From: Bacteroidales bacterium
Lineage (GTDB): Bacteria; Bacteroidota; Bacteroidia; Bacteroidales; UBA6680
Direction of reading: 5' to 3'
DNA length: 64,000 nt
NCBI GenBank assembly: GCA_025210735.1
Contig: JAOARD010000071.1
Location: forward strand, 62,001 to 126,000
The notes under the pieces are model-generated. The model was not told the DNA's origin. It saw only the letters and a list, made by a program, of their open reading frames with translations, and did not search any database. A program made the position numbers and the translations under genes. Below are positions 35,167-43,513 of the stretch, in pieces. How positions within the stretch are numbered: the first letter of the stretch is position 1; each line of letters begins with the position of its first letter.

Positions 35167-35468
35167 TTTACCATTTACAATTAATCATTAACAACTATCT
35201 TAAATGAACAATTTTTGTTGAAAACTTTATTGTTTTTGTAACCCGCTGATAAGAAGTGGAAAGGTGTTTTTTACCGTATTGTTATATATTTTATACGTAA
35301 ATAGTTTTAGGCATTTTGTCATTTTTATATGTGTCATATGGAGTTCTTTAATTAAATTGCACCTATATATTTGAAAACAAATATTCATATATATCGTTAA
35401 ATATGTTGTAATTTATATTTTGATATAAGGATATTATTGGGGTGTTTGACAGTATTAAGACTTTTATT

Positions 35469-37616
35469 ATGAATTTTAGAATTCCTTTACTTATAATTTT
35501 CATAACCATATCCACACTTTGTAATGCATCAACTATTGATTCGCTTAAAATAGCTGCTGATAAGACAAAAGGAAGAGAGAGAATAGATATCTTAAATAAG
35601 ATTGCCAATAATTACAGACTTATAAATCAGGATTCAACACTAAAATATTCAGATATTGCCGTTAAGGAGTCGTTAAACCACCCATACATTGTTGGTGCCC
35701 TTGAGGGAATGCAGATAAAAGGAATAGCTCTTATGTATAAATTCAGGCTTGAGGAGGCCGAAGAGGTTATTCTAAGCTCAATTGATCTTGCACAGAGCGA
35801 AGGGTATATGCGCGATATCTACAAATCGTATAATATTCTTGGACTTATACAGTACCGGCAATCACGCGAAGATGAGGCGTTGGATAGTTATAAGAAGAGC
35901 ATTGAGCTTGCCGATAAACTTAATGATTCGTTATACATGGCTTATGTATATAATAATATAGGACTGTTGAGTCTGAGACGATATCAGTATAATGAAGCTC
36001 TTATTAATTTCAGAAAAACAATTGATCTTTTGCGTGCTACAGGTAATGCACATCGTACCTCATCGCCACTAAATAATATTGGATTAATACACAACAGAAG
36101 TGAGGAGTACAGACTTGCTATAAAATATTACACAGAAGCATTAGAGGTGTTTACATTTGGCAATAATAAGATTGGTATTGTTCAGACACAGATAAATATA
36201 GGTAATGCTTATCATAAACTAACAGTGTTAGATTCTGCTAAAAACTATTATACAGATGCATTAAATATATCAAGAGATATAAATAACGAGCAACTTGAGT
36301 GCAGGGCTCTGTTTGCTCTTTCGCAACTATATCATTTAGAAAAGGATTATGTAGTAGCAAAACAGTATCTTGATGAAGCTTTGGTGATTGGTGAGACGTT
36401 GAATCTTAAAGATATTCTGCCTCCTGCATATGTAACAATGAGCGATATAGAGTTTCAGTTTGGCAATATAAAGAGAGCACTGGAATATAATGCAAAAGGA
36501 GAGGAGTTGGCAAAGTTATATAACGATCTGGAGACACAGAAAACCGCTGCCTCAAACTTTAGTGTTATGTATGAAAGTATGGGTAGTATTCATAAAGCCC
36601 TTGAATATTATAAGATAAATTTTGCGCTGCATGACTCTATAATGAGTGAGAATAACAAAAGAGACATTGCAGAGATTGAGGCAAAGTATAGTCTTAAAGA
36701 GAAGAGCAGAGAGAATCGTATACTAAAATCGGAGAATGAACTTAAAGGCTTAGAGGTAAGATATCAGCGTCATGCCCTCTACTACCTACTTGGTTTTTTT
36801 GTTGTTACAATAATATTTATTCTTGTACTGTATAACAGATTCCGTATTAAGCGCAGATCTAATATTGAGCTTGCTAAGATGAATGAGTTAATAAAGGTTC
36901 AGAATGAGAAGCTTGAACTATCTAATGCAACAAAGGATAAATTTTTCTCAATTATAGCACATGATCTTAAGAATCCGTTTGGATCTATATTGGCAATGAC
37001 AGATCTGCTTGCAATACGTTATAAAGGCCTTACAAGCGATGTTGTATACAAAATGATAGTTGAGCTTAATAATGCATCAAGAAACACCTATAACCTTTTA
37101 GAAAACCTTTTATCGTGGGCAAGGTCGCAGAAAGGAGAGATTAAGGTAGTGCAGGAGAGGCTTAATGTGTATAATCTTATTGAGGAGAGTATGCTGCCAT
37201 ATGTTGCCAATGCTGCAAAGAAGAATATCAGTATAGTTAACAATGTAGACACAGATATATATGCCCATATAGATAAAAACACAATGAAAACCGTGTTTAG
37301 TAACCTTATTAATAATGCAATTAAGTTTACAGAGACAGATGGTGTTGTAGAGATGTTTTGTGAATGTATGAATAATACTGTTACTGTAAGCGTTAAAGAC
37401 AATGGTATAGGTATGACTAAAGATGTAATTGATAGTATCTTCAGGATTGATAAAAACCAGAGTACAAAAGGGACCAATGAGGAGATGGGTACAGGCTTAG
37501 GACTTATACTTTGTAAAGAGTTTTCAGATAAAAACAACGTTAATATATCTGTTGAGAGTACCGTTGGCGAAGGCAGCAGATTTATACTTGTTATGCAGAA
37601 AGCAGAGAATGAATAG
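35469..37616 (+). CDS. TPR-containing sensor histidine kinase (orphan)
   Basis: 715 residues from ATG 35469 (a GTG at 35442 is in frame but adds residues before the signal peptide). Signal peptide to about CNAS. Residues about 50-400 contain seven or so tetratricopeptide repeats. A coiled coil precedes one membrane helix (ALYYLLGFFVVTIIFILVLY). The kinase core has FFSIIAHDLKNPFGSILAM with His498, N box NLINNAIKFTE, DNGIGM and GTGLGLILCKEFSDKN. No response regulator is adjacent, so its partner lies elsewhere. Confidence 0.88.
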   Translation: MNFRIPLLIIFITISTLCNASTIDSLKIAADKTKGRERIDILNKIANNYRLINQDSTLKYSDIAVKESLNHPYIVGALEGMQIKGIALMYKFRLEEAEEVILSSIDLAQSEGYMRDIYKSYNILGLIQYRQSREDEALDSYKKSIELADKLNDSLYMAYVYNNIGLLSLRRYQYNEALINFRKTIDLLRATGNAHRTSSPLNNIGLIHNRSEEYRLAIKYYTEALEVFTFGNNKIGIVQTQINIGNAYHKLTVLDSAKNYYTDALNISRDINNEQLECRALFALSQLYHLEKDYVVAKQYLDEALVIGETLNLKDILPPAYVTMSDIEFQFGNIKRALEYNAKGEELAKLYNDLETQKTAASNFSVMYESMGSIHKALEYYKINFALHDSIMSENNKRDIAEIEAKYSLKEKSRENRILKSENELKGLEVRYQRHALYYLLGFFVVTIIFILVLYNRFRIKRRSNIELAKMNELIKVQNEKLELSNATKDKFFSIIAHDLKNPFGSILAMTDLLAIRYKGLTSDVVYKMIVELNNASRNTYNLLENLLSWARSQKGEIKVVQERLNVYNLIEESMLPYVANAAKKNISIVNNVDTDIYAHIDKNTMKTVFSNLINNAIKFTETDGVVEMFCECMNNTVTVSVKDNGIGMTKDVIDSIFRIDKNQSTKGTNEEMGTGLGLILCKEFSDKNNVNISVESTVGEGSRFILVMQKAENE

Positions 37617-37854
37617 GTTAAACTAGATATAAAACTATGTGTTAACTAGAAGTTATACATAGATAAAATACATTCCTTTTCTCTCTGTACTTATGTATTT
37701 TTAATTCCTGTATGATTTATTTATGATAATTCTTCGTTTTATCTTTTAGGATTAATGCCTGATTTTGTATTAATTTTATGCAGAGGTGAGAATTGTTCTA
37801 TAATGTGTGTTGATTTTTACCTGTCTTTGTAAACTGTTTGAAAATAAATATACT

Positions 37855-38790
37855 ATGAAACTTAAATGTGTTAAAGCAGCTCTGTTGTTGCTGTCGGTTA
37901 TTCTGTTTTTATCTTGTTCAGATAAGGAGTTTGTTATTGATTATAGGTTGATAAATAACCTTAAGGGTGATGTTAAGTCTGTTAACTCTAAATTGTATAA
38001 TGCAGAGCTCAAATCAAGTGGTATTGAAAAGGGTTTGCAGATTAATAGTTTTTTATCTGAATATGTTGACAATACATTGGCACAATTGCATTTAATAAGA
38101 GGAGATTTTTATATTGAATTGACAAAGCAGGGGAAACTAAAATCGTTGAATCATTTTACAATGCAATATACATCAAAGATTGATAATGTATATGATGAGA
38201 ATAATAATCTGATAAAGATGTTATCAGGGGCAAATCTTGAACATATTACAACTTATACTAATGATACAGATGGTAATTGTGTTGCAGACACAACCAGAGA
38301 CATAAATGGTGACATAATAAATACTTCGAGGTATGTAACTGAAGATAGCAGAATTAAGGAAATTGCTACATATGATGCAGATAATAAGCTTAGATATAGG
38401 GTTGAATATGAATTTAACCGGAATTCATTAGTACAATCATTTAAGGGTGGTGATGGGAAATACCTTTTTAAGGTAAACTGCTCATATGATGGTGTTGTTC
38501 ATGAGTTTTTTAGAGATGACAGAGAGAAATTTATCATAAACAGAGACGGAGATAATGTTATTGAGGAGATTAAAATTTATGATGATAATGAGCTTATTAA
38601 GAGGTTAGTTTTTGTTAATGATGATGGGAATATGAAGGAGTTAAAAATATATGGTGCTAATGAACGTGTAATTAACGAGTATAGCTTTAAGTATGAGTTT
38701 GACGATTACGGAAACTGGACAAAAAGGGTAGTTTATGTTGAAGATGTTCCTAAATATATAAATACAAGAGAGATAGAGTATTTTAAATAA
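37855..38790 (+). CDS. Lipoprotein with RHS/YD-like repeats
   Basis: 311 residues from ATG 37855 (the frame also opens at a TTG, 37807). Lipoprotein signal peptide with lipobox LSCS (Cys about 21). The mature part repeats the pattern of alternating short strands ending in YDADNKLRYRVEYEF, KIYDDNELIKRLVF, KIYGANERVINEYSFKYEF, similar to YD-repeat proteins of Bacteroidota. Function unknown; probably outer-membrane anchored. A strong terminator follows. Confidence 0.6.
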   Translation: MKLKCVKAALLLLSVILFLSCSDKEFVIDYRLINNLKGDVKSVNSKLYNAELKSSGIEKGLQINSFLSEYVDNTLAQLHLIRGDFYIELTKQGKLKSLNHFTMQYTSKIDNVYDENNNLIKMLSGANLEHITTYTNDTDGNCVADTTRDINGDIINTSRYVTEDSRIKEIATYDADNKLRYRVEYEFNRNSLVQSFKGGDGKYLFKVNCSYDGVVHEFFRDDREKFIINRDGDNVIEEIKIYDDNELIKRLVFVNDDGNMKELKIYGANERVINEYSFKYEFDDYGNWTKRVVYVEDVPKYINTREIEYFK

Positions 38791-38806
38791 AGTTATATAG
38801 TTTATT

Positions 38807-38849
38807 AAAACAGCAATGCTGGATAGTTGTCTGGCATTGCTGTTTTTTT
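38807..38849. terminator. Bidirectional terminator
   Basis: AACAGCAATGC (38809-38819) pairs with GCATTGCTGTT (38834-38844) and is followed by a T run on the plus strand and preceded by an A run (T run on the minus strand). It serves two convergent genes. Confidence 0.88.
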
Positions 38850-38853
38850 ATTA

Positions 38854-40047
38854 TCAGAATAGTCTGTAACCAATTACGAATGATAATTTTTTGTAATCGG
38901 TGTTTTTGAATATATAGTCAGATAAAACCTCTCTGTTGGTGTGGTATTTTACCTCTAAGCTATATTTGTTGTTGTATACATATCCAATACCTAATCCGAA
39001 ATTGACTCTGGTTGTTATATCGTAAGGGGTGTAGAGCTCGTATTTAATTTCAGAATCCAGATCCCAATCTTTTAGTAACGATAAACTTAATGATAACGCA
39101 GATTTTTTAGTCAGAAACATTTTGTATCTGGCACCTACAGATAACTCTATCGACTTATAATCTACATTTACACTCTGGTTTTTGAATGGTTTTTCTGTTT
39201 TGTACGATTGGTATACAGGCTCAACAATAACCGACCATTTGTTTTTGTTGAATGGTAAAACAAACTCAGCCTCGGCACCAATTCTAAAGCTAATCTCACT
39301 GTCCAGATCAATATTATCAGCGTTGTCGGTACCATGTGATATTGATAACGATGAGTGATCTATACCCGGTCTGATATTCAGATGAAACCACGATTCAGAT
39401 ATGTTACCGCTCTTCTTTTGCTCTTTCTCTTTGCCCGGATGAGCCTGATTGTTGTACTTATAGAATAGCGACGATAGTTTATCTATATTATACTTAAGCT
39501 TTTTTACATCTGTTTTGCTTATTCTATTTGATATTAACGATGTTGTAAGCTGCTGCTTATAGGTGTTGTTTGTAAGCATATCTCTGTTATGGTTAAGATA
39601 TCTTTTGTATATAAGTGGCGTTATATTCATCTTCTCTGTTGTGTAGAAGAATCTCTTTGTATTACTATCAACGTATTGATATAGACAGGCTTTACCAGAT
39701 ACTATCTCTTTTAAGAATAGTGTCTCTTTTTTAAATACCGGAGCACTACCTTTTTTTAGTCTTGCAATATCATCGGTTGATCTGTCGATATTTACAGTGA
39801 AGCGTACATACTTAATGCCTGACAAACCAAACTCTTTTGCCGATTTTATACTGATTATCTCAGCCTCTGACTCGGTGTCTTTCTTAAACTCAAATTCATC
39901 AGGATTGCTTTTCCAGTCAATATTCTTAATTAATCCTGCTATTTTCTGATTGTTGTTTGATACGTAGTATCCTTTTTCGAATTGTATCTGTGCAAATATG
40001 TTTGCAGAGAGCATTAGCAGTAGAGTAATAATTAATTGTCTCTTCAT
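38854..40047 (-). CDS. Outer-membrane beta-barrel protein with N-terminal soluble region
   Basis: 397 residues with signal peptide (to NIFAQ). Residues about 22-190 form a soluble, lysine-rich region (GYYVSNNNQKIAGLIKNIDW to KKLKYNIDKLSSLFYKY). From about 220 the sequence alternates strands (FHLNIRPGIDHSSLSISHG, SFRIGAEAEFVLPFNKNKWS, SIELSVGARYKMF, NFGLGIGYVYNNKYSLEVKY) and ends in an aromatic strand KLSFVIGYRLF, the signature of PorT/OmpA-type beta barrels. Function unknown. Confidence 0.7.
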   Translation of the reverse strand: MKRQLIITLLLMLSANIFAQIQFEKGYYVSNNNQKIAGLIKNIDWKSNPDEFEFKKDTESEAEIISIKSAKEFGLSGIKYVRFTVNIDRSTDDIARLKKGSAPVFKKETLFLKEIVSGKACLYQYVDSNTKRFFYTTEKMNITPLIYKRYLNHNRDMLTNNTYKQQLTTSLISNRISKTDVKKLKYNIDKLSSLFYKYNNQAHPGKEKEQKKSGNISESWFHLNIRPGIDHSSLSISHGTDNADNIDLDSEISFRIGAEAEFVLPFNKNKWSVIVEPVYQSYKTEKPFKNQSVNVDYKSIELSVGARYKMFLTKKSALSLSLSLLKDWDLDSEIKYELYTPYDITTRVNFGLGIGYVYNNKYSLEVKYHTNREVLSDYIFKNTDYKKLSFVIGYRLF

Positions 40048-40235
40048 TTGTTAGATTATTTTATATAGGTTTATAAATATGAGTTTCGATTATATAGGGG
40101 TTATTACATATTGTTAAATTTGGGCTGCTAATATATAATAAATTAACATACGGTCAACCAAACAGACGTAAAATATCTGTTGGTTGTTACTGGAGTAATG
40201 TAGTATATTGTAACCAGTTAAGCTAATGGTGGGGG

Positions 40236-41087
40236 TTAAAGCTTATCTAGAGAGAAGTTATATTTTGATATTGTGTCGATAATTTTTTTGACATTGTTGT
40301 TCTCAAGAATCTCTTTTGAGTATGATAATCCTATTTCGCGATAGTATTTAGGACCGTTGTATTTTTTTATTGAGAACCCGTTCCATGGTTTTGCAAGATG
40401 TTCTGGCAGGAATGTAATGCCTAAACCGGCAATGAGCAGGGTAAGAACCTCTGACTTTGTTGCACAGTTTGCAACGGTATTCCATTTATCGCCTTTTGAG
40501 CTTAATATAGAGAGGCATTGCTGATGTGCCTCACAAGGCGGACAGTGTATAAAAGGTTCCTCTTTCAGATTCTCAAGGTCTATTATCTCTCTTTCGGCAA
40601 ATTTATGGTTATCTGGTATACATAGTACATAATCCTCTTTTACAATTGGCATAAACAGGTGCTCTTCAAATTTCCACTCTCTTATAAGCAGATTAAAATC
40701 GCACTCCCTGCTTATAGATCTTATGTCCAGATCAATGTTCTCTACAGTGTCTGATATCAGTTTAATTAGTTTGCTCTTTAAATTAACCGGCAAATCCTGA
40801 GCTATACCAATGCATATTTTGTTTCTGAACAGGCTCTTTTTAAATATATCCGGTATTGATGATAGTTCGCCCAGAATTCTTTTAGCAATAGGGTAGAGGT
40901 AGTGTGCTTCCTCTTTTATTTCAACACCTCGTTTTGTTCTTGTAAACAGGCTTTTCCCGATCTCATCTTCTAACTGCTTAATACCATTAGATATGTTTGG
41001 TTGCGAGACAAAACATTGCTCAGCTGCTCTGGTAAGGTTTCTCTGTTCGTAAACGGCGGTAAAGAAACGTAATAGTCGGGTATCCAT
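40236..41087 (-). CDS. LysR-family transcriptional regulator with cysteine-rich effector motif
   Basis: 283 residues. The N-terminal winged HTH (RLLRFFTAVYEQRNLTRAAE, SQPNISNGIKQLEDEIG) is typical of LysR. The effector domain ends in LLIAGLGITFLPEHLA. Unusual is CPPCEAHQQC at about 182-191, giving three cysteines and a histidine in ten residues, plus C208-type CATKSE; a redox or metal switch is conceivable but unproven. Divergently transcribed from the SDR gene, with overlapping promoters, so it most likely controls that gene. Confidence 0.88.
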   Translation of the reverse strand: MDTRLLRFFTAVYEQRNLTRAAEQCFVSQPNISNGIKQLEDEIGKSLFTRTKRGVEIKEEAHYLYPIAKRILGELSSIPDIFKKSLFRNKICIGIAQDLPVNLKSKLIKLISDTVENIDLDIRSISRECDFNLLIREWKFEEHLFMPIVKEDYVLCIPDNHKFAEREIIDLENLKEEPFIHCPPCEAHQQCLSILSSKGDKWNTVANCATKSEVLTLLIAGLGITFLPEHLAKPWNGFSIKKYNGPKYYREIGLSYSKEILENNNVKKIIDTISKYNFSLDKL

Positions 41088-41110
41088 AATTATTTGTTAT
41101 GATTAGCATA

Positions 41111-41141
41111 CGAAAATAGTATTTTGAACCATTTTATCAAA
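41111..41141 (-). promoter_or_regulatory. Promoter of the LysR gene
   Basis: On the minus strand TTTG (plus 41138-41141), a 19-bp spacer and TATTTTCG (plus 41111-41118) fit the Bacteroidota -33/-7 pattern with one mismatch. It interleaves with the plus-strand promoter. Confidence 0.45.
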
Positions 41142-41153
41142 GCTATAACTTTG
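41123..41153 (+). promoter_or_regulatory. Promoter of the SDR gene
   Basis: TTTG at 41123-41126, a 19-bp spacer and TAACTTTG at 41146-41153 match the Bacteroidota TTTG/TAnnTTTG promoter exactly. The start codon follows 45 bp later. The two opposed -33 boxes form the palindrome TTTGA-N9-TCAAA (41123-41141), a plausible LysR binding site. Confidence 0.6.
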
Positions 41154-41198
41154 TAATATCAGTTAATTAAGTATTTATAACTATTAAATAAAAATATT

Positions 41199-41930
41199 AT
41201 GAAAAATTATGATAAACCATTAGTTGTTATTACCGGAGCCAGCTCTGGTATTGGAGCTGCTGCTGCAAAGTTATTCTCTTCTAAAGGTCATCCGTTGCTT
41301 TTAATTGCCAGACGTGTTGAACGTTTAGAGGAGATGAATCTGCCTGATACAATGTGCAGGAAGGTTGATGTTGTTAACAGAGAGGCATTTGTTGACGCAA
41401 TTAAAGAGGCTGAGGGTGTTTATGGTAAGGTAGATTGTATTATTAATAATGCCGGGGTAATGTTGCTTGGCGATGTTGCCACACAAGATCCTGAGGAGTG
41501 GAGACGTATGTATGATGTAAATATAATTGGTTTACTTAACGGAATGCAGGCTGTGTTGCCATCTATGAAAGAGAGACAGTGCGGAACAATAATTAATGTA
41601 AGTTCAATTGCCGGGCGTAAAACATTCCCTGATCATGCAGCATATGTAGGTACAAAGTTTGGTGTACACTCAATTACAGAGAATGTAAGAGAAGAGGTTG
41701 CTGCATATAATGTTAGATTGGTTACTATTGCACCGGGTGCTGTTGAGACTGAGTTGTTGAGCCATACAACATCTGATGCAATTAAAGATGGCTATGAGGC
41801 GTGGAAAAAGGATATGGGAGGTGTTGTAAAAGCTGATGAGGTTGCAGATGCAATGTGGTTTGCCTATAGTCAGCCTCAGAATCTGAATATACGTGAGATT
41901 GTTATGGCTGCCACAAAACAGCAACCATAG
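41199..41930 (+). CDS. Short-chain dehydrogenase/reductase
   Basis: 243 residues, classical SDR: nucleotide motif TGASSGIG (12-19), NNAG (83-86), catalytic Ser about 135-136 in NVSSIAG, Tyr149 and Lys153 in YVGTK. The C-terminal part (VRLVTIAPGAVETELLSHTT) matches the YdfG/serine-dehydrogenase-like group that uses NADP. Substrate unknown. Probably regulated by the divergent LysR protein. Confidence 0.9.
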   Translation: MKNYDKPLVVITGASSGIGAAAAKLFSSKGHPLLLIARRVERLEEMNLPDTMCRKVDVVNREAFVDAIKEAEGVYGKVDCIINNAGVMLLGDVATQDPEEWRRMYDVNIIGLLNGMQAVLPSMKERQCGTIINVSSIAGRKTFPDHAAYVGTKFGVHSITENVREEVAAYNVRLVTIAPGAVETELLSHTTSDAIKDGYEAWKKDMGGVVKADEVADAMWFAYSQPQNLNIREIVMAATKQQP

Positions 41931-42108
41931 TTTTGTACATAGCGCATGACTGTTTTACATATTTGCTTGTGTGTATATTTTAATTGACTATTTATTTACC
42001 GGATTGGTGATATAAAAACATAATAGACGTTTATTGGAACATTATTTTTGTAATTGCGTAACAATATGTAGAGATTGGAAGAAGCATATTAACAAAATAC
42101 ACGCGGTT

Positions 42109-42414
42109 ATGAATGACTATAATACAGTGATGAATATATGGATATATTCATCTGATAAGGAGGAGGCTGTTATGTTGACCAAGCAGATTAGACTGCCGTA
42201 TGTTCCGTTTATTGGGCAGGGTATGAGGTTTGCAGATAAGATAACGTCGTATGTTTATTATGTTACTGATATTGTCTGGGATGTTGACAGAGAACTGTTT
42301 ATTCTTGAATCTGACAACTCTAATCAGCTTCCGGATGTTAGTCTTGAGATAAAAGCAGAGTATATAAAAAATGATGGGTTTACAGAGTCTACCCGTAAGG
42401 TATTTATGACATAA
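42109..42414 (+). CDS. Small hypothetical protein
   Basis: 101 residues from ATG 42109; the open frame continues upstream to a TTG at 42034 but those residues look unlikely. Soluble, no signal, with VMLTKQIRLPYVPFIGQGMR and SYVYYVTDIVWDVDRELFIL as the most structured parts. No family recognised. A strong hairpin lies 160 bp downstream. Existence as a gene is moderately supported by codon use. Confidence 0.5.
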   Translation: MNDYNTVMNIWIYSSDKEEAVMLTKQIRLPYVPFIGQGMRFADKITSYVYYVTDIVWDVDRELFILESDNSNQLPDVSLEIKAEYIKNDGFTESTRKVFMT

Positions 42415-42575
42415 GTGTTTATTAATAATAGTGCGCATTGGATTATAGCCATAATACGCCACTGTTTGTACAATTGTCTGTATAACTATTTACAGGGCAT
42501 TTGTTACATGTAGTGGGAATTTAGCACTGAATATTGCCATGTGCATATTGTGTAACTTTCGTTGTGTAATTAATT

Positions 42576-42600
42576 AGAATCCCGGTATATCCGGGATTCT
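42576..42600. terminator. Hairpin between converging genes
   Basis: AGAATCCCGG (42576-42585) pairs perfectly with CCGGGATTCT (42591-42600), loop TATAT. It lies between the plus-strand small gene and the minus-strand ion channel gene. Confidence 0.75.
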
Positions 42601-42647
42601 GTGTTTGTTTTATAGTCTGATTATACAGATGTTATGTTGTTACAAGT

Positions 42648-43433
42648 TTATTGTAATTCTTTACCGCAGTGTGGACATGTATTCTCTTTTTTTGATGATA
42701 GTTTGTCTATAAAACCTGAGCTTATAATTCCTGTAGGCAATGCTACCAAACCAATACCCATAATAGCAATAATTCCTGCTATTAATTTGCCTGCTGCTGT
42801 TATAGGATATATATCACCGTAACCTACAGTTGTTAATGTTGCTACCGACCACCAAAAACAGTTGAGTATATTTGAGAATTGTTCTGGTTGTGCCTCTGCC
42901 TCAAAATAGTGGATAAGAAAAGAGGCTATAAGCAGCATTATTGATGTTACAAATACTGTTGTTAGTAGTTCCGATTTTTTCTCTTTAATTACATTCCATA
43001 TTAGGTATAGTGATCTGTTGTATCTGTTTATTTTGAGTATTCTGAGGAAACGTAGTAGTCTTAATAATCGCAGAAACCTTAAATCCATCGCAAAAATGAA
43101 TGGCATATAGAATGGGGCAATAGCTAAAAGGTCTATAATGCCGTATGGCGAGCAGATGAATTTTATAGCAGATTTTAATCTTGATGATGATGGGTGCGTT
43201 ATGTCTGATACATATATCCGTATCAGATATTCAATAGTAAATATTATGACTGATGTTATCTCAAAGTATTCAATTTCGTCTCTCCATATATTACCTATAT
43301 AAGGAATTGATTCAATGATAATAGCGATAATGTTTAACACTATTAACCCCATTATTGTATAGTCAAATATTATGTTTATGTGTGATCCGTGTTTGCCTTT
43401 TTGTACAAGGTTAAGTGCTTTTGTCTTATCCAT
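42648..43433 (-). CDS. Voltage-gated potassium channel-like ion transport protein
   Basis: 261 residues with six membrane segments. S4 carries regularly spaced arginines (LRFLRLLRLLRFLRILKINR), and the pore has the K+ selectivity filter TVGYGD within TLTTVGYGDIYP. The C-terminus ends in a possible zinc-binding CPHCGK tail. Forms a tetrameric inner-membrane cation channel. It begins 80 bp after the stop of the nuclease-like gene on the same strand; whether the two belong together is open. Confidence 0.9.
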   Translation of the reverse strand: MDKTKALNLVQKGKHGSHINIIFDYTIMGLIVLNIIAIIIESIPYIGNIWRDEIEYFEITSVIIFTIEYLIRIYVSDITHPSSSRLKSAIKFICSPYGIIDLLAIAPFYMPFIFAMDLRFLRLLRLLRFLRILKINRYNRSLYLIWNVIKEKKSELLTTVFVTSIMLLIASFLIHYFEAEAQPEQFSNILNCFWWSVATLTTVGYGDIYPITAAGKLIAGIIAIMGIGLVALPTGIISSGFIDKLSSKKENTCPHCGKELQ

Positions 43434-43513
43434 AGTTATCTGCTTTTAATAAGCCTCTGTAGAGTGCTACTACAGAGGCTTAAGTATATAGAGTTATTAG
43501 TTTCTCAGTTGTA

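Larger units (their letters stand above)
34855..35468. other. 614-bp intergenic region with two family-2 repeats
   Basis: Holds repeat copies 2 and 3 about 200 bp apart, with AT-rich sequence between and after them. A GTG-initiated frame at 35442 belongs to the next gene. Nothing else recognised. Confidence 0.45.

Noticed and set aside
42034..42108. TTG-initiated N-terminal extension of the small gene at 42109
   Set aside because: Residues are atypical (cysteine-rich, no family) and an ATG start at 42109 is available; the extension is unsupported.
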